DNA of 27,122 nucleotides, from IMG/VR virus record IMGVR_UViG_3300043410_000516, positions 1-27,122 of that record; one strand, 5' to 3'. The notes beneath the pieces are model-generated. The model did not search any database, had not been told where the DNA came from, and saw only the letters and a list, made by a program, of their open reading frames with translations. Positions 5,632 to 11,249 of the stretch are shown piece after piece; the first letter of the stretch is position 1, and the number at the start of each line of letters is the position of its first letter. The position numbers and the translations under genes were made by a program. Source of the DNA: a virus.

Positions 5632-5659
5632 TTGACACTTGCCGTAATCGGCATATAAT
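5632..5659 (+). promoter_or_regulatory. Early-right promoter (PR-like) with operator palindrome in its spacer
   Basis: The consensus boxes TTGACA (5632-5637) and TATAAT (5654-5659) are separated by 16 bases. The spacer holds the perfect palindrome TGCCG-TAAT-CGGCA (5640-5653), which a repressor or Cro-like protein could bind to block polymerase. The predicted start near 5666 gives a leader of about 25 bases before the first gene. This placement also rules out starting that gene upstream of the promoter. Confidence 0.88.
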
Positions 5660-5690
5660 GACCACATCAACAACGCAAACGGAGAATAAC

Positions 5691-6023
5691 ATGAGCAGAG
5701 GTTGGCAAGCAATGGAACATTACGAATACTATCTTAACAATCCTTACGAAAAAGAATGTTCTGAAGAAGAAGATGAGGATGACTACGAAGAAGAAAGGCC
5801 ATTTAAAAAGTCTGACCTTAAATTTAAAGATTTAAAAGTTGGTATGAAGTTTAGATTATATAGTGAAGATGATTGGGATGATTATAGTGAAGGTAAGATT
5901 GTAGAAATCTTCCCTAAAGATAATGGTGGCATAGCTGTTCAATTTGATGATGAAAATGGCGTATATACTTGGGCTTTTGATGCAGAACAAACAATTCACG
6001 AATTTATGGAGCCATTAGAATGA
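5691..6023 (+). CDS. Hypothetical acidic protein, 110 aa, first gene of the early-right operon
   Basis: The start ATG 5691 is chosen because the promoter lies at 5632-5659 and a GGAG site is at 5681; the open frame extends upstream but not on the transcript. An acidic low-complexity segment (ECSEEEDEDDYEEE) is followed by a basic patch and a compact beta-type domain (LKVGMKFRLYSEDDWDDYSE, then GKIVEIFPKDNGGIAVQFDD and VYTWAF). That domain resembles small SH3/Tudor-like barrels. Promoter-proximal acidic early proteins often bind host enzymes or mimic DNA, but here that is only a suggestion. No family recognised. Confidence 0.75.
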   Translation: MSRGWQAMEHYEYYLNNPYEKECSEEEDEDDYEEERPFKKSDLKFKDLKVGMKFRLYSEDDWDDYSEGKIVEIFPKDNGGIAVQFDDENGVYTWAFDAEQTIHEFMEPLE

Positions 6024-6160
6024 ATACTACAGAAGAAATAATCAGATTATTGCGTGAACTAACCGAGGAGCTTAAGCATGACAATGATGCACACGATAAT
6101 AGCCAGAAAGCGGAAACATCAACAAATGACACAAAAGAGGAGAAAGAAAATGTTAGATAA
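6020..6160 (+). CDS. Hypothetical protein, 46 aa
   Basis: The ATG at 6020 overlaps the preceding stop (ATGA). The protein is a short amphipathic helix (TTEEIIRLLRELTEELKHDN) followed by a disordered charged tail (ETSTNDTKEEKEN). Its last codons contain the ribosome site (GAGGAGAAAG) of the next gene. It could be a leader-type coupling frame as well as a functional peptide. Confidence 0.5.
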   Translation: MNTTEEIIRLLRELTEELKHDNDAHDNSQKAETSTNDTKEEKENVR

Positions 6161-6248
6161 TCTTATTTACTTTGGTATGTATGCTTTGGCAATCTGCATA
6201 GTGTTTGTGATTGTAGCTTTATTAGCTGATTTGTTTGGGTGGGAATAA
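6150..6248 (+). CDS. Single-pass membrane peptide, 32 aa
   Basis: ATG 6150 has a very strong GAGGAGAAAG site upstream. Nearly the whole protein is one transmembrane helix (YFGMYALAICIVFVIVALLA) with a short acidic start (MLDN) and a DLFGWE end. The next gene begins at the stop (TAATG). Such early membrane microproteins often act on host membrane processes or superinfection, but no homology is claimed. Confidence 0.6.
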   Translation: MLDNLIYFGMYALAICIVFVIVALLADLFGWE

Positions 6249-6418
6249 TGAGTTATCAACAATGGTATGAAACCGTAGCAAGAGAGGAAGAATATATGAG
6301 CATTAAAAATAATGCTTTAGAATCTGCAATAGATTTATTACAACATATTGATGGCGGTAGATTTCAATCATTGATTGATGAAGTAATAAAAGAATGTAAA
6401 GAAGCATTAAAAATTTAA
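6248..6418 (+). CDS. Hypothetical helical protein, 56 aa
   Basis: The start overlaps the previous stop (TAATG). The protein is helical and acidic (MSYQQWYETVAREEEYMSIK, then NALESAIDLLQHIDGGRFQ and a final helix VIKECKEALKI). No motif recognised. Tight packing in the operon and codon-like composition support it as a real gene. Confidence 0.6.
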   Translation: MSYQQWYETVAREEEYMSIKNNALESAIDLLQHIDGGRFQSLIDEVIKECKEALKI

Positions 6419-6428
6419 AGAGGAAAAT

Positions 6429-6590
6429 ATGAAATCAGCATCAAGTTTAAAGTCAGTTAGCGAATATGCTAAAGAAGTAGGTAAACCAGAGCGTACTATT
6501 CGACAACAATGTGTTGACAATAAGTTATTAGCGTTTAAGGTCGGAAATCAATGGTGTGTTGTTGGACCATATAAAGAAAATGAAAAATAA
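6429..6590 (+). CDS. Excisionase/AlpA-like helix-turn-helix protein, 53 aa
   Basis: SVSEYAKEVGKPERTIRQQC followed by VDNKLLAFKVGNQWCV is the MerR/excisionase-type winged helix: helix, turn, recognition helix (PERTIRQQC), then a beta wing (LAFKVGNQWCV). The ribosome site AGAGGAAAA precedes ATG 6429. The protein has only the DNA-binding unit. Since no integrase is seen, it may be a transcription regulator or Cro-like factor acting on the operators near 5.6 kb, and not an excisionase. Confidence 0.75.
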   Translation: MKSASSLKSVSEYAKEVGKPERTIRQQCVDNKLLAFKVGNQWCVVGPYKENEK

Positions 6591-6611
6591 TTTGAACTTT
6601 TGTGGGATTTG

Positions 6612-6707
6612 GTGTCTAATATAACCGTAGGTCGCTGGGGAGCGAGCAATTTGTTGATGCTAACTCATTAACAAGCCTACATACCCACTCAATGTTAGTT
6701 AGGACAC
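6612..6707 (+). promoter_or_regulatory. Multibranched 5' RNA structure covering the RBS of the HNH gene
   Basis: Gene-free stretch 6591-6710. Predicted pairings: GTGTCTAA (6612-6619) with TTA-G-GACAC (6699-6707, one bulged G); GTAGG (6627-6631) with CCTAC (6676-6680); hairpin TCGCT-GGGG-AGCGA (6632-6645); hairpin TTGTTGAT/ATTAACAA (6651-6658/6667-6674, one G-T). The outer stem includes the AGGA ribosome site at 6701-6704 of the gene starting at 6711. Alternative GTGGG/CCCAC pairing (6602-6606/6684-6688) exists. It looks like a translational switch for a homing-type nuclease. Structure is read by eye. Confidence 0.55.
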
Positions 6708-6710
6708 ATC

Positions 6711-7208
6711 ATGATTACACAAGATTATTTACACTCTATTTTAGATTACAACCAAGATACAGGTATTTTTACTTGGAAAGTTGCTAGACAGCGCATAAAA
6801 ATTGGACAAATAGCTGGCACGTTAAATAAAGGCTACAGTCAAATCATTATTGACCATAAAATATACCAATCACATAGATTAGCTTGGTTTTATGTTTATG
6901 GTTATTGGCCTAATGTAATAGACCATATCAATGGCAAGCCAAATGACAATAGAATTTCTAATTTAAGAGATGTAAGCCGTGCAGAAAATAGCAGAAATGC
7001 AAAAACGCCAAGCACAAATACTTCTGGAGTTAAGGGAGTAAACTGGCATAAAGCAAAACAAAAATGGCAAGCAGTTATAAATATTGATGGACATAAAAAC
7101 AAACATCTTGGATACTTTGACAACCTTGAGGAGGCCAAGCAATTTATGGAAAATGAAAGAATTAAACTTCATGGCGAATTTGCCAATCATGGAACAGGAG
7201 AAAAATAA
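6711..7208 (+). CDS. HNH homing-type endonuclease with AP2 DNA-binding domain
   Basis: This is a 165-aa protein. Residues about 53-97 form an HNH_3 nuclease unit: SHRLAWFYVYGYWPNVIDHI, then NGKPNDNRISNLRDVSRAEN, with the DH dyad and the NR..NLR Asn motif. Residues about 104-157 form an AP2-type DNA-binding domain: SGVKGVNWHKAKQKWQAVIN, then LGYFDNLEEAKQFM. Free-standing genes of this type move by homing and often insert between phage genes. It is preceded by an unusually structured leader covering its RBS, and it overlaps the next gene by one base. A second, divergent copy of the same architecture is at 10490-10951. Confidence 0.9.
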   Translation: MITQDYLHSILDYNQDTGIFTWKVARQRIKIGQIAGTLNKGYSQIIIDHKIYQSHRLAWFYVYGYWPNVIDHINGKPNDNRISNLRDVSRAENSRNAKTPSTNTSGVKGVNWHKAKQKWQAVINIDGHKNKHLGYFDNLEEAKQFMENERIKLHGEFANHGTGEK

Positions 7209-7426
7209 TGATTACAGTATTGCAAGTAAACGGTATTGAGCTTACTATTGATTACGAATTAGAAACCAGTCCTGTGTATTTTGGTGACCTAGAATCAGAA
7301 TACATTGAGATTGATATTAACAAAGTAACATGGCTTAATAACGATGTACTACCGCTTATTCGTGCGCTAGAAGATGAAGAAGCACTTAAACTAATTATTC
7401 GTGACAGATTCGAGGACAGAGAATGA
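7208..7426 (+). CDS. Hypothetical acidic protein, 72 aa
   Basis: ATG 7208 overlaps the preceding stop (TAATG) with AGGAG about 8 bases upstream. The first half is beta-type (VLQVNGIELTIDYELETSPV), the second an acidic helix (VLPLIRALEDEEALKLIIRD). No family recognised. The C-terminal helix with repeated E/D suggests a protein-binding role. Confidence 0.65.
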   Translation: MITVLQVNGIELTIDYELETSPVYFGDLESEYIEIDINKVTWLNNDVLPLIRALEDEEALKLIIRDRFEDRE

Positions 7427-7581
7427 ATGATTTTGAAATAAAAACTTATGGTGAATATTCTGCTTATGTCGAAGAAGGATGGTACACAGTAAAAGAATTA
7501 GAAAAACTATTAAATCTATTGAAATCTACAAATGCTAGACAATCTGATGCAATAAGAAAATTAATGGAGATTCCAAAATGA
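7423..7581 (+). CDS. Hypothetical protein, 52 aa
   Basis: The ATG at 7423 overlaps the preceding stop (ATGA) and the stop at 7581 overlaps the ATG of the annealing protein gene, so translation is coupled on both sides. Short beta start (DFEIKTYGEYSAYVEEGWYT) and a helical leucine-rich end (VKELEKLLNLLKSTNARQSD). No motif recognised; it may be an accessory of the recombination genes that follow. Confidence 0.6.
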   Translation: MNDFEIKTYGEYSAYVEEGWYTVKELEKLLNLLKSTNARQSDAIRKLMEIPK

Positions 7582-8168
7582 AATTTAATGAATTAAGAAA
7601 GATTAATGTTAATGACCATATCGAAAAGAAAAATGGTTTATCGTATCTCTCATGGGCTTGGGCTGTTGATTCATTACTACAAAACGACCCTTTTGCAACC
7701 TGGTCTTATGACGAGCCTAAAGCGTTCGGTAAAACATTGATGGTGTTCTGTACAGTAGAAGCATTTGGTAAAAAGATGACTGCACAGCTACCTGTGATTG
7801 ATTACAAGAACCAAGCTATCCAAGAGCCTAACGCTATGCAAGTCAATACAGCTATGCAAAGATGTCTAGCGAAAGCGATTGCATTACATGGGATTGGATT
7901 ATATATTTACGCTGGGGAGGATATTCCTGTGGAAGAACCTGTAAAAAAGCCTGAAGCGGTCACACCATTAGCTGGTGCATTAGACCATTACTCAAAAGAG
8001 GAGCAGGAAGTCTTACGATGGACTGCTGAACAAACAACGCAATTAGTCGCTCAAGGTGACATTGATAAAGCAGTAGCAAACTTGAAGGCTTTTACAGGTG
8101 AGGATAAAATCGCCCTGTGGAGCTTACTTGACTCCCGTACCCGTTCAACTTTAAAGAAAGCAGCATAA
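7578..8168 (+). CDS. DUF1071/Sak3-like single-strand annealing protein
   Basis: This is a 196-aa protein. Residues 1-118 carry the DUF1071 pattern: YLSWAWAVDSLLQNDPFATW near the start, then LMVFCTVEAFGKKMTAQLPV and MQVNTAMQRCLAKAIALHGI with GLYIYAGEDIP. This domain belongs to the phage single-strand annealing proteins grouped with Rad52-like Sak/Erf families, which pair complementary ssDNA in phage recombination and end repair. The C-terminal part after residue 130 is helical and variable, possibly for partner binding. The next gene encodes an SSB-like protein starting at the last base of this stop codon. NinB and NinG in the opposite operon probably serve the same pathway. Confidence 0.82.
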   Translation: MKFNELRKINVNDHIEKKNGLSYLSWAWAVDSLLQNDPFATWSYDEPKAFGKTLMVFCTVEAFGKKMTAQLPVIDYKNQAIQEPNAMQVNTAMQRCLAKAIALHGIGLYIYAGEDIPVEEPVKKPEAVTPLAGALDHYSKEEQEVLRWTAEQTTQLVAQGDIDKAVANLKAFTGEDKIALWSLLDSRTRSTLKKAA

Positions 8169-8443
8169 TGGCACAACAATACGAACAACGTGATAACTCT
8201 GGCTCATTGTTTAAGAATGACCGTAAAGAAAATGAAAATCAACCAGGCTATACAGGTAAATGTATGGTGAATGGCAAGCCTATGCAAGTATCAGCATGGG
8301 TGAAAGAAGGCAAGAATGGTAAGTTCTTTAGCTTATCATTTCAAGAGCCTTGGAAACCTGCTGGTGAGCCAGACAAAGCTAATGGCTATATGAAAGACCC
8401 ATTGCCTTTGAATGAATACCCAGACGAGGAAATCCCGTTCTAG
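8168..8443 (+). CDS. SSB-like single-stranded DNA-binding protein
   Basis: This is a 91-aa protein. A small beta-rich core (GYTGKCMVNGKPMQVSAWVK, then GKNGKFFSLSFQEPW) fits a single OB-type fold, and the chain ends in EYPDEEIPF, which closely mirrors the acidic DDDIPF tip of bacterial SSB that docks repair proteins. N-terminal NSGSLFKNDRKENENQPG is a typical start for phage SSB-like proteins that carry DUF736-like cores. Placement right after the annealing protein gene fits a recombination pair. It would coat ssDNA and recruit host or phage enzymes through the tip. Confidence 0.72.
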   Translation: MAQQYEQRDNSGSLFKNDRKENENQPGYTGKCMVNGKPMQVSAWVKEGKNGKFFSLSFQEPWKPAGEPDKANGYMKDPLPLNEYPDEEIPF

Positions 8444-8452
8444 GAGATAATT

Positions 8453-8644
8453 ATGAATGCATTTAGTGAAGCATTAGCATTAGAATCAGCAAGTGACTTG
8501 CCATATAAAAATGGTGAATATAAACTTAATTCTAATGAATTAGTGGAATATGCAAAAATTGTAGCTTACAAAACTGCATATAACTTAAAAAACGGAATTG
8601 AAATTGATTGGGAAAAAAGTCCATTAGTTATTATTGACTGCTAG
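8453..8644 (+). CDS. Hypothetical protein, 63 aa
   Basis: AGGAGATA lies just upstream of ATG 8453. The protein is helical (EALALESASDLPYKNGEYKL, then ELVEYAKIVAYKTAYNLKNG) with a short WEKSPLVIIDC end. Its stop codon lies in a 7-bp hairpin (8633-8649) that opens the large noncoding structured block. No family recognised. Confidence 0.6.
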   Translation: MNAFSEALALESASDLPYKNGEYKLNSNELVEYAKIVAYKTAYNLKNGIEIDWEKSPLVIIDC

Positions 8645-8923
8645 TCAATCATTTCCCAAGCTATTAGTGGGAAAACAATAGCAAAGCAGCATAGACTATC
8701 CTATAGTTTTACCTTACTATGTGATGCTTCGTTGAAGTGTACGAGAACACTAGCCCTATGCTGCAACATAGGCACAATTTATGGGGCGAAAGCATACTTT
8801 TTTATCTTAAGACAATAAAATTGATATAACCAATCTCGTGTTAGTAGCCCCACCCTTTTGAGAGGTAGCATTTATTAACTTTTATTAACGACAATGATAA
8901 TTTTTTTAACCGCTACCTCTCAA
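8633..8923 (+). ncRNA. Noncoding block with long nested stems (candidate structured RNA or origin region)
   Basis: About 296 bases (8645-8940) hold no supported gene. Perfect stems on the plus strand: ATTGACT/AGTCAAT (8633-8639/8643-8649); TTTCCCA/TGGGAAA (8652-8658/8668-8674); GCAGCATAG/CTATGCTGC (8686-8694/8756-8764), enclosing ACTAT/ATAGT and AGTGT/ACACT hairpins; CCTATG/CATAGG (8755-8760/8767-8772), which competes with the previous stem; TGGGGC/GCCCCA (8782-8787/8847-8852); and the 12-bp TTGAGAGGTAGC/GCTACCTCTCAA (8858-8869/8912-8923), whose AT-rich loop has TTATTAAC twice. This resembles no tRNA or intron I know. It may be an RNA element or a replication origin. Confidence 0.45.
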
Positions 8924-8940
8924 TCCCTATAGGAGATGAT

Positions 8941-9309
8941 ATGTATAAAAACGCAAATAGATATATGCAATTTTCAGCAGGAAGAATGTCTTTAGACGCT
9001 TTGATTGAATCTGGAATTGATGAATTATCACCTGAACAACAAAGAGAAAATTTAACTGCAAGAAATGAATATTTAAAATCTATAATTAACAGCAGACCAA
9101 AAAAAGAAAAAATGTTAATTGGTCAGGAAATATATCAAATACAACAAAAATTTATTGAATTAAAAGAAAAAAAGAAACAAATATCCAATCAAAGTGTTGA
9201 ACAACATTTTATTGTAGTATGCAAAGAAAGATTTACTAAATTTCAATTTGATTTGTTAATCAATGAAGCCAAAAAAAGAGCTGCTGCTGAAGGAGATAAT
9301 GATGACTGA
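8941..9309 (+). CDS. Hypothetical phage protein, 122 aa, coiled-coil
   Basis: RBS AGGAG at 8931 and start ATG 8941 follow the noncoding block. The centre is a long charged helix (IYQIQQKFIELKEKKKQISN) likely to form a coiled coil. The C-terminal segment VEQHFIVVCKERFTKFQFDL followed by LINEAKKRAAAEGD resembles a short conserved tail seen in phage early proteins of unknown function. Overlaps the next gene by 11 bases. Confidence 0.7.
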   Translation: MYKNANRYMQFSAGRMSLDALIESGIDELSPEQQRENLTARNEYLKSIINSRPKKEKMLIGQEIYQIQQKFIELKEKKKQISNQSVEQHFIVVCKERFTKFQFDLLINEAKKRAAAEGDNDD

Positions 9310-9790
9310 AAGTATTTACACAAATCCACGCCTCTTGCAGATGACCGAAAACAATAAAGAAAACATCTGTAACGCAATTAAAGACGAATGGCTAGATGCA
9401 GATGCCATCGGTAAGATTATTGGCGTATCACGCTCTCGTGCAAGTGTTCTGTGCAGGATTTTAGGCGAGGAAGGCTATGTGAAGTTTGAGGAAAAGCAAA
9501 TGGTTAAAGATGCGCCTAATGGTCGCAGACGCAGATTCTACAGAGCTGTTAAGCCTTATGTGCAAAAAGAGATTATCTTAAAAGACCCCAAAGAAATGAC
9601 TAGACCTGCTAAATACTATGGTCAGGGTACTATGTTTAATCCTTGGGAACCTAAACTACCTGAAGGCACATTGAGAGAAGTGTCATTATTTAACGATAAG
9701 GATGCTGACTATTTCCATGCACCTTTAAAGAAACGTGGTGCAATTAGCATCGGTTCTACATTTTCACTTTATGATTCGGCAACATTATGA
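9299..9790 (+). CDS. Winged-helix DNA-binding protein (putative transcription regulator)
   Basis: This is a 163-aa protein. Residues about 20-80 form a winged helix-turn-helix: KENICNAIKDEWLDADAIGK, then IIGVSRSRASVLCRILGEEG (recognition helix SRSRASVLCRIL) and the wing YVKFEEKQMVKDAPNGRRRR. The remaining half has short conserved-looking blocks (RPAKYYGQGTMFNPWEPKLP) and no known domain. Start is ATG 9299 or 9302, with AAGGAG 5-8 bases upstream. An early-operon DNA-binding protein of this sort could act on the divergent operators or on host genes (inference). Confidence 0.72.
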   Translation: MMTESIYTNPRLLQMTENNKENICNAIKDEWLDADAIGKIIGVSRSRASVLCRILGEEGYVKFEEKQMVKDAPNGRRRRFYRAVKPYVQKEIILKDPKEMTRPAKYYGQGTMFNPWEPKLPEGTLREVSLFNDKDADYFHAPLKKRGAISIGSTFSLYDSATL

Positions 9791-9801
9791 GCGAGGATAC
9801 T

Positions 9802-9945
9802 ATGACTTACATTCCAGTACAAAGAACAGGCATCGAAGAATTAAAATGGTTAGAGATGCAAGCCAAAATGGCAGAGATTAAAAAGCAAATGGGTGATAAA
9901 TGGCTGCTTGCTAAACCTGTGGAGCGTGTAAATGGAAATTCTTAA
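9802..9945 (+). CDS. Hypothetical helical protein, 47 aa
   Basis: ATG 9802 has GAGG 5 bases upstream; an in-frame ATG at 9787 overlapping the previous stop would add five residues. The protein is one amphipathic helix (GIEELKWLEMQAKMAEIKKQ) with a basic tail (WLLAKPVERVNGNS). It overlaps the next gene by 14 bases. No family recognised. Confidence 0.6.
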   Translation: MTYIPVQRTGIEELKWLEMQAKMAEIKKQMGDKWLLAKPVERVNGNS

Positions 9946-10084
9946 TAAATTAATTATTTGTTGGGTTGCATTTGGACTATTTACTTTTGCTATTATTAAA
10001 GCTCCGTTTATTGTCTTTGGATTATTTTTATTTGCTGTCATGACTTGGATTTTTTATTTGCTTATCAAAGACTGGAAAAAATAA
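9932..10084 (+). CDS. Two-helix membrane protein, 50 aa
   Basis: GGAG lies 7 bases upstream of ATG 9932. Two hydrophobic stretches (LIICWVAFGLFTFAII and PFIVFGLFLFAVMTWIFYLL) are separated by the short turn KA and the chain ends in the basic KDWKK, so both ends probably face the cytoplasm. Early expression and lack of lysis neighbours argue against a holin. No homolog recognised. Confidence 0.6.
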   Translation: MEILNKLIICWVAFGLFTFAIIKAPFIVFGLFLFAVMTWIFYLLIKDWKK

Positions 10085-10227
10085 TGGACCGTTTCTGGAC
10101 TGCATGTTTAGCATTTAGCTTTATTTGTGGCATGTTCGTAGCGCATATCATTGAGATGGGTCATGGCTGCACGATTACTGTAGAAAGAGGGCGTGAGGCG
10201 CATGTATATATTGGGAGAGCAGAATGA
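10084..10227 (+). CDS. Small membrane-anchored protein, 47 aa
   Basis: ATG 10084 overlaps the previous stop (TAATG), preferred to an upstream ATG at 10045 that would overlap the membrane protein gene deeply. A single hydrophobic helix (WTACLAFSFICGMFVAHIIE) is followed by a short extracytoplasmic-looking tail (CTITVERGREAHVYIGRAE). The next gene starts in its stop codon. No family recognised. Confidence 0.55.
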   Translation: MDRFWTACLAFSFICGMFVAHIIEMGHGCTITVERGREAHVYIGRAE

Positions 10228-10493
10228 GTAGCAATACTTATGTATTTACTTACGAAGAACTACAAGGCCATCTAAATACGGCCTTTATTAATACCATTAC
10301 ATCATTAAAGGATGAAAAGTATTTAACGCAAAAAGAATGCAACGACATCTGCAGCAATTATTCCATCATTATTGAAAGTAACGGATGGCTACCTAAGGCT
10401 GTTGCTAAATGGATGGGGATGAGCGATATTCATTTTAGATACCGCCTAGTGAAAGCTGTGAATAGACGAGGTGAAAAGGAAAATGCAAAATGA
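10224..10493 (+). CDS. Hypothetical protein, 89 aa, possible HTH
   Basis: ATGA overlaps with both neighbours. The N-terminal half is helical (TYEELQGHLNTAFINTITSL). The C-terminal half, NGWLPKAVAKWMGMSDIHFR followed by YRLVKAVNRRGEK, reads like a helix-turn-helix of the type that recognises a site with a basic recognition helix (FRYRLVKAVNRR). This is a weak call without a family match; it may regulate or bind DNA. Confidence 0.6.
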   Translation: MSSNTYVFTYEELQGHLNTAFINTITSLKDEKYLTQKECNDICSNYSIIIESNGWLPKAVAKWMGMSDIHFRYRLVKAVNRRGEKENAK

Positions 10494-10951
10494 AACCACA
10501 AGATTATTTACAATATCAATTAGACACAGGAAAATTTATTTGGAAAAAATCACCAAATAGAAGAATTAAAGTTGGAACAGAAGCAGGATTTCTTCAAAAT
10601 GGTTATATTGCTATAAGATTTTTTGGTAAAACAATTTATGCTCATCGTTTAGCATGGTTATTTATTTATGGAGAATATCCTGAAAATGAAATTGACCATA
10701 TCAACGGGATAAAAACTGATAATAATATAGATAATTTAAGAGATGTAACTAGAGAAACTAATATGAGAAATATGAATTTTGCTAGAACAAATAATTTATT
10801 AAATATATTAGGGGTATCAAAATCTGGTAAAAAATTTATTTCAAGAATTAGAACAAATTTAGGAAGAATATATCTTGGAACTTTTGATACAGCAGAAGAA
10901 GCTCATCAAAGTTATATTAAAGCAAAGGAAAAATATAATGGCTGCGCATAA
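10490..10951 (+). CDS. HNH homing-type endonuclease with AP2-like domain (second copy)
   Basis: This is a 153-aa protein. The HNH_3 part is AHRLAWLFIYGEYPENEIDH, then INGIKTDNNIDNLRDVTRET, and the AP2-like part is LGVSKSGKKFISRIRTNLGR, then YLGTFDTAEEAHQSY. It shares domain order and many positions with the protein at 6711-7208 but has diverged and is more AT-rich, so the two are probably independent or old insertions. It lacks the long structured leader of the first copy; its start overlaps the preceding stop (ATGA), so expression is coupled to the operon. Confidence 0.88.
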   Translation: MKPQDYLQYQLDTGKFIWKKSPNRRIKVGTEAGFLQNGYIAIRFFGKTIYAHRLAWLFIYGEYPENEIDHINGIKTDNNIDNLRDVTRETNMRNMNFARTNNLLNILGVSKSGKKFISRIRTNLGRIYLGTFDTAEEAHQSYIKAKEKYNGCA

Positions 10952-11249
10952 ATGGGCAAAAGAAATAAAAGCATGGGCTGATGGTGCAGAGATTGAATTT
11001 AGAGAATATAAACGAGATAAAGCGTTAGATAGATATGTTTGGTCTAATTGGAATGACAATTTTTTCCCAGAATGGTTATTAACTAATGTTGAATACCGCA
11101 TTAAACCACAGCCTAAAGAGCCACAGTATTTGTATGTGTATCAAACAAAAGATGGTTTGCCAGAATTTCAGATATTGGATTTTTATATTGAACATGACCT
11201 ATATAGAAAATACATAGGCAAAATTAAACTGGAGCAAGATGATGAATGA
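10938..11249 (+). CDS. Conserved phage protein of unknown function, 103 aa
   Basis: ATG 10938 with AAGGAAAAA upstream is preferred to an earlier start that would overlap the HNH gene by 77 bases. MAAHKWAKEIKAWADGAEIE followed by FREYKR, then VWSNWNDNFFPEWLLTNVEY with RIKP, is a pattern I recognise from many phage early proteins: a helical start, a tryptophan-rich loop and the final (E)YRIKP motif. Function is not known. The C-terminal part (YLYVYQTKDGLPEFQILDFY) is beta-type. Confidence 0.75.
   Translation: MAAHKWAKEIKAWADGAEIEFREYKRDKALDRYVWSNWNDNFFPEWLLTNVEYRIKPQPKEPQYLYVYQTKDGLPEFQILDFYIEHDLYRKYIGKIKLEQDDE

Noticed and set aside
5598-5690. Upstream extension of the first rightward gene (start at 5598)
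   Set aside because: The promoter boxes at 5632-5659 lie inside this part, and a good RBS precedes ATG 5691.
6429-6590. Proof of lysogeny from the excisionase-like protein
   Set aside because: No integrase, attachment site or CI-like repressor is visible, and this HTH unit is also common in plain regulators.
6902-7190. Two minus-strand frames opposite the HNH-AP2 gene
   Set aside because: They run against a clear domain-bearing gene and have no ribosome site.
8652-8682. H-type pseudoknot TTTCCCA/TGGGAAA with GCTATT/AATAGC
   Set aside because: The loop that must span the 7-bp stem is only two bases, too short; the two stems are better seen as alternatives.
8686-8764. tRNA-like outline (7-9 bp terminal stem, about 79 bases)
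   Set aside because: The D-arm position has a 3-base loop, no anticodon arm of normal form and no T-loop (TTCRANY) next to the terminal stem on either strand.
8875-8901. Plus-strand promoter TTAACT...GATAAT before the 8941 gene
   Set aside because: The spacer is 15 bases and the -35 match is poor in an AT-rich loop; not better than chance.
8645-8940. Group I intron or tmRNA
   Set aside because: No P3/P7 core sequences or tmRNA ends can be seen, and neither flanking gene is interrupted; both have their own start and stop.
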